From contig MEPO01000016.1 in assembly GCA_001769805.1 (NCBI GenBank), positions 1-64,000 of the forward strand: a stretch of 64,000 nt of DNA, given 5' to 3'. Source of the DNA: Bdellovibrionales bacterium GWA1_52_35 (lineage in GTDB: Bacteria; Bdellovibrionota; UBA1018). Both the position numbers and the translations under genes were made by a program. The notes under the pieces were generated by a model. The model was not told the origin of the DNA. It saw only the letters and a list, made by a program, of their open reading frames with translations, and searched no databases. Below are positions 18,297 to 25,676 of the stretch, in pieces; the first letter of the stretch is position 1; every line of letters begins with the position of its first letter.

Positions 18297-19487
18297 TCAA
18301 CGCCCCATGAAAGCACGCATCAGAACGAAAATCCGGCTGCCATGTGAATATTGACCCAACTGACTTCTGCCCGGCCCCCCCAGAAGATCCGCACCCATTC
18401 CGAGTTCGATCCGTTTCGATACCGGTGCAACGTATTTGAGCTGAATCAAGGTCCCTTGATCAGAAATCACATAACCCATGGTTGCTTCCAATGTCTGCTG
18501 ACCCCAAGTCGGCCCTGAGCCATGGACACTCAACATCAGTTCACGGGATTTTGTATTTTGCCGGATTTCCGACAGCTGCATTGCGGCGTTCCAGGGACCG
18601 AGTCTTGTGTAATCAGCACCCAGAACCCAGGTGGTTTCCCAACCCGAACCACGTTTCGGAGTGTAAACAGTTTCCCAGCGCAAAAGGATTTCCGACAAAT
18701 CGGCTGTTCCTGTCAGTCCAAAGCTCGTCATCCGATCATGAACCGGGTCCAGACGGAGCGTCAACGGCTCCATCTGCAAAATCGAAGCACGATAGTTCGG
18801 CATCCGGTCATACCCATTGAAAACGAAAGCCGAGAGATCAAACGTACCCACCTGCTGTGAAAGCCTGAGACCTGCTTCAGAATTTTCCAAACTGAGCTCC
18901 GGGCTTTGCTCCTCTCCAATAACAATCGCCTGGTCGGGTCCGGCGAGCCCACTTGGAAAAAAATCATTGCTGAGACCGGGGAGCTTATTGAAACTGGGTT
19001 TGGGTATCCAGATCAACTGAAGCGCGCTCCGGCTCCCGATGTACTTTATATTCAAAATTGGAACGGGAATTCGCTGGTACTCCAGATCAAGAAGTCCGAA
19101 TTGCCGGTAGTCCTTGGGATTCACGATATCGGCATAATAGGCGCCGAAAGTCTCACCCCAGATGACCTGCTGATTGCCAGCACGAACCAGGAATTTGCCT
19201 GATTTGTATTGAACATACAAATCGCGAATGACAAGTTCATCCGCCTCAAGCGCGGACAATGTACCCCGCACCGCAATCCGGAAGGACCACGCCTTATTCT
19301 GCTCCCAGTCTTCAAACAAAAGCCCATGCCGATCAACCGCAAGTCCCTTGGATCCAAAGGAATGCACGCCTACCTGCCCGTCGTACTGAAGGGCATAACC
19401 ATTTGCCCGCCCACCAACGGCGCCCCAGATGCAAGGGGAGAGAAGCCATAAAAACAGCGGCAGAAAGCGAAGATAGGCGGATCTCAC
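18297..19487 (-). CDS. Outer-membrane beta-barrel protein, DUF1302-like
   Basis: 396 aa with a signal peptide (to about residue 23) and alternating hydrophobic strands through the length. The segment GNQQVIWGETFGAYYADIVNPKDYRQF resembles the DUF1302/outer-membrane partner proteins often encoded with LolA-like carriers; this assignment is by pattern. The GTG start overlaps the stop of the LolA-like gene (GTGA), with AAGGAG 11 bases upstream. Last gene of a four-gene operon with a LolD-like ATPase and a permease, so it is the likely outer-membrane end of an export chain. Confidence 0.65.
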   Translation of the reverse strand: MRSAYLRFLPLFLWLLSPCIWGAVGGRANGYALQYDGQVGVHSFGSKGLAVDRHGLLFEDWEQNKAWSFRIAVRGTLSALEADELVIRDLYVQYKSGKFLVRAGNQQVIWGETFGAYYADIVNPKDYRQFGLLDLEYQRIPVPILNIKYIGSRSALQLIWIPKPSFNKLPGLSNDFFPSGLAGPDQAIVIGEEQSPELSLENSEAGLRLSQQVGTFDLSAFVFNGYDRMPNYRASILQMEPLTLRLDPVHDRMTSFGLTGTADLSEILLRWETVYTPKRGSGWETTWVLGADYTRLGPWNAAMQLSEIRQNTKSRELMLSVHGSGPTWGQQTLEATMGYVISDQGTLIQLKYVAPVSKRIELGMGADLLGGPGRSQLGQYSHGSRIFVLMRAFMGR

Positions 19488-20227
19488 TCGGCGACGGACT
19501 CCTTGTTAAAAAACCCCTCGTCGAAACTCCTCCTGCGAAAGCCAGAATACTGCAGCTGCGAAATCTTATCCGTGCGCAGTTCGTCCGTGATGACCAGTTT
19601 ACTCAGGACGCTTCGCCCCAAAGCAGGCTTGAATTCCTTATAATATGCATTCTTCAGGGGCTTGCCTGAAAGTGCAAAAAAAGTCGCCTTTTTTGGCAAA
19701 AAGTCCTTTTTACCCACCCAATACCAGAGCCGACTGTAAGTGACCTCTTTGGTTCTGGCAGTGAGTTCCAGCTTGTAACTGTCAGATCCGGAAATCACTT
19801 CGCTCCCCAAAAGCCTGGCGTGGTAATCGGAGCCAAAGTTCACCCGTGCAATATCTCCATTCGCCACTTCGCCGGTCAACCGCTGCTGCAGGCTCACGCG
19901 AGTGGGACGCCTCACATCGGGGACAATAAACCAGAGATTGTTTCCGTTCATCAGCAATTTGCGCCCCCGCAACCTTGCCGGTTCCACGGTGTCAACCAGA
20001 GTCAGATCATTTCCCTTGGAAGACACGTGGTAGGTGGAGTCCGCCAGCAATTTCTTATTCTGAAAATCGGATACCCTTACCTGAAATGAAAACGACCCGC
20101 CGGGACTTCGCGCCAGATCGGCTTTCTCCACGATCTGCTGGGCTGTCAGCCCGGCCGCTGAAGCGAGGCTCGACATAAGGCAGCACATGATCACCGTCTG
20201 CAGGCCCTTGAAGAATGTGTATTTCAT
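19484..20227 (-). CDS. LolA-like outer-membrane lipoprotein-sorting protein
   Basis: 247 aa periplasmic carrier-like protein. Signal peptide to about residue 24 (SSLASAAG). The mature part contains the LolA-like features of the PF17131 group: an early AQQIVEKADLARSPGGSFSF, a TVEPARLRGRKLLM strand and a WYWVGKKDFLPKKATFF strand. It probably shields a lipid or lipoprotein between membranes. The ATG at 20227 has AAGGGGG five bases upstream, a better start than the ATG at 20263 that overlaps the permease. Middle of the ABC-type operon. Confidence 0.75.
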   Translation of the reverse strand: MKYTFFKGLQTVIMCCLMSSLASAAGLTAQQIVEKADLARSPGGSFSFQVRVSDFQNKKLLADSTYHVSSKGNDLTLVDTVEPARLRGRKLLMNGNNLWFIVPDVRRPTRVSLQQRLTGEVANGDIARVNFGSDYHARLLGSEVISGSDSYKLELTARTKEVTYSRLWYWVGKKDFLPKKATFFALSGKPLKNAYYKEFKPALGRSVLSKLVITDELRTDKISQLQYSGFRRRSFDEGFFNKESVAE

Positions 20228-20259
20228 TGTTTCCCCCTTCCGGCCTGGTCCGGTTTTCA

Positions 20260-21480
20260 TCAAATATTATGTTTAAGTGCTTCAACGATCTCGACTTTGG
20301 AGGCCCGAAACGCAGGAATTGCCGCGGCGATCACTGCTGAGGTGATCGTCAGAAGAGCGGCATTCTGGAAGGCGGCAAGGCTAAGCCCGACGTAAATGGG
20401 AAATGGCCCTGTTGCTCCTGGTGCTATCAAAGGAATCTCGAGGACGTTCACCAGCGAAGAAAGCGCAATGGACAGGAAAACCCCGGCAAATGCGCCGGTG
20501 AGTCCAAGCAGCGCGCCTTCAGTCACGAATTGTGCGATCACTTGATGGCGGGTATAGCCCATGGATCTGATTGTGCCGATTTCTCCCGTTCTTTCGAATA
20601 CCGCCATTCCTACTGTATTCAGAATCCCAAGCAATACGAGAGAAAGAATGATCACTTCCAGAAAAATATTCTGTGCGTGATAGTAGGCCTGGAGTTCCCG
20701 AAAAAACTGCGCCAAATCAAACCAGGTTTTGATCCGAAGGGAAGGATCGATCTTCTGCAGCTCACGAGCAAATTCCAGACGAAGATCATCCGTCAAAGCA
20801 GTGGAATCCAGACCGACAATAATCTTCTCGACCAGTCCGGTATCCTGCAGACGCTGCGCAGTCTGCAGTGGCAGGACAAACGTATTTTCGTCCAGTTCTG
20901 AAAGGCCGGTTGTGAACTGTCCACTGACGTCCAGCTCGATTGCGTTGATCACGCCATCGTAGGTATAGGCCAGGATATTCACGGACTCACCGTTCTTCAC
21001 ACCCAGCTTACTCGCAAGCGAACTCCCCAAGAGCGCAGCGTAGGGCTTTTCCTCAGAGAGAGCGTTGCCGGACTTGATCCTCAGCGCATCGATCTTCTGC
21101 TTTTCGCCGGCAACATCAAAGCTGAGGCCCATCGCGGTGACGGAACGATCCCGTGTTCCGATCAATCCGCCGAAAGTAAGGCGTCCCGTGGCGTACGTGA
21201 CATGAGGATTGGATTTCAGGTAAGCGATGATCTTCTGATGATCTTTGATCAAGGCATCCCGTGGATTCTCGGCACTCTTCTCCCAGAACTGCTCGGTTGC
21301 AATCTGCAGATGGCCATACTGGGTGTTGATGGCGATTCCCTGCAGGTCATCTTCAATGCTGCCCACAAAGCCCTGAAAGAGGATAATCGCACTGAAGCCG
21401 CCGGCAATCATTCCGATGCTGAGTGCCGTTCGTCTTTTGTTCCGGAAGATATTTCTAAATGCTATTTTAAGTTGCATCAA
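20260..21480 (-). CDS. ABC transporter permease, MacB/LolE (FtsX) type
   Basis: 406 aa. An N-terminal transmembrane helix (after IAFRNIFRNKRRTALSIGM) is followed by a large periplasmic MacB-PCD-like domain (about 45-265). Three C-terminal helices form the FtsX domain (near 275, 325, 370), with the coupling sequence GEIGTIRSMGYTRHQVI. The ATGA overlap with the ATPase gene shows translational coupling. Works with the LolD-like ATPase as a mechanotransmission or extraction transporter; the cargo is unknown. Confidence 0.85.
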   Translation of the reverse strand: MMQLKIAFRNIFRNKRRTALSIGMIAGGFSAIILFQGFVGSIEDDLQGIAINTQYGHLQIATEQFWEKSAENPRDALIKDHQKIIAYLKSNPHVTYATGRLTFGGLIGTRDRSVTAMGLSFDVAGEKQKIDALRIKSGNALSEEKPYAALLGSSLASKLGVKNGESVNILAYTYDGVINAIELDVSGQFTTGLSELDENTFVLPLQTAQRLQDTGLVEKIIVGLDSTALTDDLRLEFARELQKIDPSLRIKTWFDLAQFFRELQAYYHAQNIFLEVIILSLVLLGILNTVGMAVFERTGEIGTIRSMGYTRHQVIAQFVTEGALLGLTGAFAGVFLSIALSSLVNVLEIPLIAPGATGPFPIYVGLSLAAFQNAALLTITSAVIAAAIPAFRASKVEIVEALKHNI

Positions 21481-22163
21481 ACTGCCTCGCCGTCTTGCAA
21501 ACGAAATACGCGTTTGACCCGATCCAGGACTGCGAGGTCGTGGCTGGATAAGATGAATGTCACGCCGGCATTGATATTCAAGTGCTCCATCAATTCCAGA
21601 ATTTCTCCTCCAGTTTTGCGGTCAAGATTCGCGGTTGGTTCATCCGCTAAAATCACCCGGGGCGTTTTGACCATCGCCCGGGCAATGGCCAGCCGTTGCC
21701 TCTGGCCACCGCTGAGCTGATTGGGGCGATTTCTGAAAAATTTTTCCATTCCAACTTCCCGTAAGGCCTGCTCGGCTCGTTGCCGGCGTTCCTTTGCGGA
21801 GCAGTCCAGCAGAAGCAGCGGATACTCCACGTTTTCCACCGCATTCAAAACCGGTATGAGATTGAAGGTCTGGAAAATGAATCCGACTTTTTTTGCGCGA
21901 AGAATGGAAAGAGCCTTTTCGTCCTTGGTTGCCACGGGTTCCGAATCAAAAAATATTTCACCGCTACTGGGCTGATCGATACAACCGAGAAGATTCAGCA
22001 AAGTCGTTTTTCCGCTACCCGAAGGCCCGGCCAGAGCCATGAACTCGCCTTGGCTGACATTCAAAGTAATTCCATTCAAGGCTGATACTTCCAGATCTCC
22101 CAGTGGGTAGCGTTTAGAGACATTTCTGGCCTCCAGGAGAAAGGGACCGCTTGGTTTATTCAT
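21477..22163 (-). CDS. ABC transporter ATPase, LolD/MacB type
   Basis: 228 aa. Walker A GPSGSGKTTLLN, Q-loop FIFQTFNLIPVLNAVENV, signature LSGGQRQRLAIARA, Walker B VILADEPTANLD and the switch His in LSSHD are all intact. It powers the adjacent permease. The ATG at 22163 starts the domain; in-frame codons back to 22271 read through the probable promoter. No Shine-Dalgarno is seen. TTGCCA-16-TAAAAT (minus strand) ends seven bases before the ATG, suggesting a leaderless transcript. Confidence 0.88.
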   Translation of the reverse strand: MNKPSGPFLLEARNVSKRYPLGDLEVSALNGITLNVSQGEFMALAGPSGSGKTTLLNLLGCIDQPSSGEIFFDSEPVATKDEKALSILRAKKVGFIFQTFNLIPVLNAVENVEYPLLLLDCSAKERRQRAEQALREVGMEKFFRNRPNQLSGGQRQRLAIARAMVKTPRVILADEPTANLDRKTGGEILELMEHLNINAGVTFILSSHDLAVLDRVKRVFRLQDGEAV

Positions 22164-22252
22164 GTAAACGATTTTATAAGACCTCACCCGAATGGCAAGC
22201 ACTGTTACTTGAGTATAAAACATTGATATGAAGAACTTTTTTTCATGACGAT

Positions 22253-22276
22253 TTTGGTCAAGTAATATCAACCAAA
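22253..22276. promoter_or_regulatory. Inverted repeat in the 151-bp divergent intergenic region
   Basis: TTTGGT-N12-ACCAAA lies between the divergent LolD-like and FeeM-PilZ genes, close enough to affect both. A candidate shared operator; no regulator is identified. Confidence 0.3.
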
Positions 22277-22314
22277 GTCCGATAGGTAATCGTCATAGAA
22301 CGGAGGGGAATTCA

Positions 22315-23580
22315 TTGATACGCCGCTTTGATCACATGTGGAAGATACTGCCTTCACGCATTCGCCAGAACGTCATTCGGCGTTCAATTGACGTGACTAG
22401 TGAGACCGGCAAGTACCTGATCAAAGTCGCATCTACTCAAGAGGAGCTCGAAGGCGCCTATCGCCTGCTTTATCTTGCGTACCGTCGACTGGGCATCACC
22501 CCGGCGGATCCCAGTGGTATGCGCTGCAATATTTTTCAGGCCCTGCCTTACACGACGACCATCATCGCCAAGGACCAGGATAAGATCATCGCTACGATTG
22601 CCGTGATCAAGGATTCATCGGTTGGTTTTCCTTCAGACCAGCATTATCGGATTGAGAATGATCATTTTCGTTCGCAGGGCTATCGTTTATCTGAAATCTC
22701 GGCACTCGCCGTTGATCGTGGTTATCGTCGAAATCACGCGATCAGCCTTTCGTTAATGAAGTACGTGTTCCTGTACGCGACCCGTTACATGAACTGCTCC
22801 ATGCTTTGCGCAACAATTCATCCCCGGGCATTTGATTTTTATTCGGGTCTCTTCAATTTCCGGCGGAACGGCAAGGAAATTCAATACCCGTTTGCCAATA
22901 ATGCTCCGGCAATCCACATCAGCCACGATACCTCCACAGCAGCAGGCTTCACAGCCGCAATTTCTGCTCATGTCCCCAAAAATATAAACATTCATCGCTT
23001 CATTTTTGAGGAAAACACCCCTGGTTTTTGTTTTCCCGAACGCGTTGGCGCCACGAACAATTATCTGCTGGATCCGGTCATGACCCCCGAGCTGCTGAAA
23101 ATTCTTTTTGTGGAAAAAACCAATGTCTTCAAAGATGCCTCCCCGGAAGAAAAATCCCTGATCCGAAGCGCCTGGGACCCTCACATTGATCTGAGTGGCG
23201 TCCCCTACCTTTGTGATTCGCCCCCAGCGCGCTCCTTCCGCTATCCTGTAGATGGCCCTGCCGCCCTGCTCTTCAAAGATCGCGTTATTTTCGGCTCCAT
23301 GTACGATATTTCCGAAGGCGGCCTTTTTGTTTCCACCCCCGAAACCGTTGCTTTGAAGTCTGAGTGCGAAATCATATTCAACTTCGCGAATCACTCCTTC
23401 CGAATGCCGGCTGTCGTGCGCTGGCAACAGCCAGGAGTTCATCGTCACCCGAGCGGCTACGGAGTTCAGTTCTCAGGGAATTTTGGCATTTCCAGCCTTA
23501 AGCAGACACTCAAAAGTCTATACAAAATCGCCGAAACAGGGGAGCCCCGAGAGATGGTTCCACACCCAAAAGCTGCTTGA
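22315..23580 (+). CDS. FeeM-like N-acyl amino acid synthase fused to a PilZ domain
   Basis: 421 aa. Residues about 30-210 form a GNAT-related N-acyltransferase of the FeeM (N-acyl amino acid synthase) type (QEELEGAYRLLYLAYRRLG, the SEISALAVDRGYRRNHAI core, and HPRAFDFYSGLFNFR). Residues about 300-395 form a PilZ domain with a short R-x2-R motif (RSFRYPV) and DISEGGLFV, the usual c-di-GMP-binding pattern. This suggests acyl-amino-acid synthesis controlled by c-di-GMP; the product is inferred. The TTG start has GGAGGGG six bases upstream. First gene of a three-gene operon with ThiF and nitroreductase-like proteins. Confidence 0.75.
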   Translation: MIRRFDHMWKILPSRIRQNVIRRSIDVTSETGKYLIKVASTQEELEGAYRLLYLAYRRLGITPADPSGMRCNIFQALPYTTTIIAKDQDKIIATIAVIKDSSVGFPSDQHYRIENDHFRSQGYRLSEISALAVDRGYRRNHAISLSLMKYVFLYATRYMNCSMLCATIHPRAFDFYSGLFNFRRNGKEIQYPFANNAPAIHISHDTSTAAGFTAAISAHVPKNINIHRFIFEENTPGFCFPERVGATNNYLLDPVMTPELLKILFVEKTNVFKDASPEEKSLIRSAWDPHIDLSGVPYLCDSPPARSFRYPVDGPAALLFKDRVIFGSMYDISEGGLFVSTPETVALKSECEIIFNFANHSFRMPAVVRWQQPGVHRHPSGYGVQFSGNFGISSLKQTLKSLYKIAETGEPREMVPHPKAA

Positions 23581-23581
23581 T

Positions 23582-24451
23582 ATGTATTCCGAACTTTTCT
23601 CAAGAAACATCGGTGTAATTTCGCAACGTGAGCAGGATCTCCTGGCCCAGGCCCGAGTCGCAATCGCGGGGCTGGGTGGCGTGGGCGGAGCCTATGCAAT
23701 TACGCTCGCCCGGCTCGGCGTCAATGAATTTCACATAGCGGACATGGATATTTTTAACCCGGTGAATATGAATCGGCAATACGGGGCAACCCTTGCCAAT
23801 TTTGGACGAAAAAAAACCGATGTAATCAAAGAGATGATCCTCTCGATCAATCCTGGCGCGAAGGTGCTCACCTTTGATGATGGTGTGACACCTGCGAACG
23901 TTGATGCCTTTCTGAAGGATGTTCACATTGTCATGGATGGTCTTGATTTCTATGCTTTGGACGCAAGACGTCTCCTTTTTCCCGCTTCAGAAAAGAAAAA
24001 ATTGCACGTCGTCACCTCCGGTCCACTTGGAATGACAACAACGCTCCATGTATTCGGGCCCGGCGCCATGCCGTTTGAGAAATATTTTGACCTCGCCCGT
24101 TGCGCTACTCCCGAAGAGCGGCTGATAGCATTTTCGGTCGGAGTCGGACCGGCGGGACTTCACCTCGGGCACGTAGACCTGAGCAAGGTTGATTTTGAGA
24201 ACCACAGGGCGCCATCGATTGGCACGGCAATACAGCTTTGCGCCGGCCTGGCCTGCACCGAAGCGCTTCGTATTCTGATCGGACGCAAGAGCCCCTTCCT
24301 GGCTCCCAGGTATTTTCAATTTGATCCGGTAAAACTTAGAATCCGCAAGGGCTATCTCCTCTGGGGAAATCGCCACCCCTTGCAACGACTGAAACGCTGG
24401 TTTGTAGCGAGAATGCTTGCCCGCGCAAGGGAGGTTCGAAATCCTTTATGA
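23582..24451 (+). CDS. ThiF/MoeB-family (E1-like) adenylyltransferase
   Basis: 289 aa. The ThiF fold begins with RVAIAGLGGVGGAYAITLARLG, followed by the acidic residue in FHIADMDIFNPVNMNRQYGA (Arg/Gln pocket) and a VMDGLDFYALDARRLL segment. The CxxC zinc pairs of MoeB are absent, and no free catalytic Cys is obvious in the crossover loop, so ubiquitin-like transfer may not occur. ThiF domains of this group are known near or fused to nitroreductase-like domains (Rv1355c-like). The start at 23582 lies two bases after the previous stop; in-frame codons upstream overlap the PilZ domain. Confidence 0.78.
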   Translation: MYSELFSRNIGVISQREQDLLAQARVAIAGLGGVGGAYAITLARLGVNEFHIADMDIFNPVNMNRQYGATLANFGRKKTDVIKEMILSINPGAKVLTFDDGVTPANVDAFLKDVHIVMDGLDFYALDARRLLFPASEKKKLHVVTSGPLGMTTTLHVFGPGAMPFEKYFDLARCATPEERLIAFSVGVGPAGLHLGHVDLSKVDFENHRAPSIGTAIQLCAGLACTEALRILIGRKSPFLAPRYFQFDPVKLRIRKGYLLWGNRHPLQRLKRWFVARMLARAREVRNPL

Positions 24452-25512
24452 AGAATAGAATTCAACAAATTTTGGACCTCGCGGTTCGGGCACCCTCCGG
24501 GGATAATTGCCAACCCTGGAGAGTCGAGTTCAACGGTGAAGAGCTCAGGCTCTTCAATGTACCCGAAATAGATTCCTCCGAATTCAACCGCTATCAGCGT
24601 GCCTCCATGGTGGCTCACGGTGCCCTGCTCGAAAACATCCTGATCTGCTCCTCCGGCTTGAACTTGAAAGCCATTCCCACTCTGCAGCCCAACCCCGCAG
24701 ATCCGGATCTCATTGCAAGCTTTCGCTTTGAGGACTGCGCCTCTCCGCAGGACGCTCACTTCGAAGCGGTCTCAAAGCGTTGTACCAATCGTAAAACGTA
24801 TCAAAAGATTTCTCTGACCTGCTCTGAACGTGAAGCTCTCCTGGCATGCGCCTCCCGACATGCGGGTTGGGGAACTCTGAATTTGGTCGAGAATGAGCCC
24901 GGAAAAACCACGCTCGCTAAAATTTTGGCCACCAATGATCAGGGAATTTTTGAACATCAGCTTCTTCATCGGTTTCTTTTTAAACACATCCGCTGGACCG
25001 AGGAAGAAACACTTCGGACCCGGGATGGCATCGATATTCGAACTCTGGAGCTTTCCAGCATGGATCGCCTGAGTTTCCGGTTACTGAAGTTCTGGCCCCT
25101 GGTTTACCTGCTCAGGAAGGTAGGCGCACTGAACATCGTTGGGCTCAAGGCAAAACAGGTTGCTCTGTCTGCCTCCGCAATTGGCGTGATCAGTCTCGAC
25201 AATACTGAGTCCGCGGATTGGATTCAGGCGGGGAGATTGATGCAAAGAATCTGGCTTGAAGCCGCGCGGCTCCGCCTGAGCTTTCAGCTGATGACAGGGA
25301 TTACGTTTTTAATGCAGGGAGCTTTGGAAAATTCGATCAGCTTTCTTTCAGAGCACCAGCGAAAAGCCCTGCAAAAAAGTCACGAACAGATACTCAGAAC
25401 CGTTGGTCACCCCCCGGGAAATCGGGTTGTGATTCTTTTCCGGGTGGGGCACTCGGCAGAACCCACTGCAACGGCCGTTCGGAAACCGATCGTTTTAAAG
25501 GAATTTTCCTGA
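24448..25512 (+). CDS. Nitroreductase-like protein
   Basis: 354 aa related to the FMN nitroreductase fold. The N-terminus (LDLAVRAPSGDNCQPWRVEFNG) matches the FMN-phosphate Arg/Ser-Asn-x-Gln-Pro-W signature. The middle region (RCTNRKTYQ) and C-terminal half (RLMQRIWLEAARLRLSFQLM) resemble the Rv1355c/THI-associated group. It overlaps the ThiF gene by ATGA, so the two are probably made together. The reaction is unknown: it could oxidise or reduce a modified amino-acid product. Confidence 0.72.
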   Translation: MKNRIQQILDLAVRAPSGDNCQPWRVEFNGEELRLFNVPEIDSSEFNRYQRASMVAHGALLENILICSSGLNLKAIPTLQPNPADPDLIASFRFEDCASPQDAHFEAVSKRCTNRKTYQKISLTCSEREALLACASRHAGWGTLNLVENEPGKTTLAKILATNDQGIFEHQLLHRFLFKHIRWTEEETLRTRDGIDIRTLELSSMDRLSFRLLKFWPLVYLLRKVGALNIVGLKAKQVALSASAIGVISLDNTESADWIQAGRLMQRIWLEAARLRLSFQLMTGITFLMQGALENSISFLSEHQRKALQKSHEQILRTVGHPPGNRVVILFRVGHSAEPTATAVRKPIVLKEFS

Positions 25513-25603
25513 AAGCTATCTAGTAACCGCTGAAGCGCTGATGTGACGTCTAAGTGTGCAAAACTAGGGTTAATTCACATGAATGTTAAGGTAATCATAA
25601 TAC

Positions 25604-25631
25604 TTGATTAAAATAGTCGTGATGTTAGGAT
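25604..25631 (+). promoter_or_regulatory. Weak promoter candidate for the delta-60 repeat protein
   Basis: TTGATT and TAGGAT are separated by 16 bases, about 45 bases upstream of the GTG start. The -10 match is modest. Confidence 0.3.
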
Positions 25632-25676
25632 TAAAGAGAATCTACTAATTTGTACGTTTCGGGAAAGGTTCCACAA

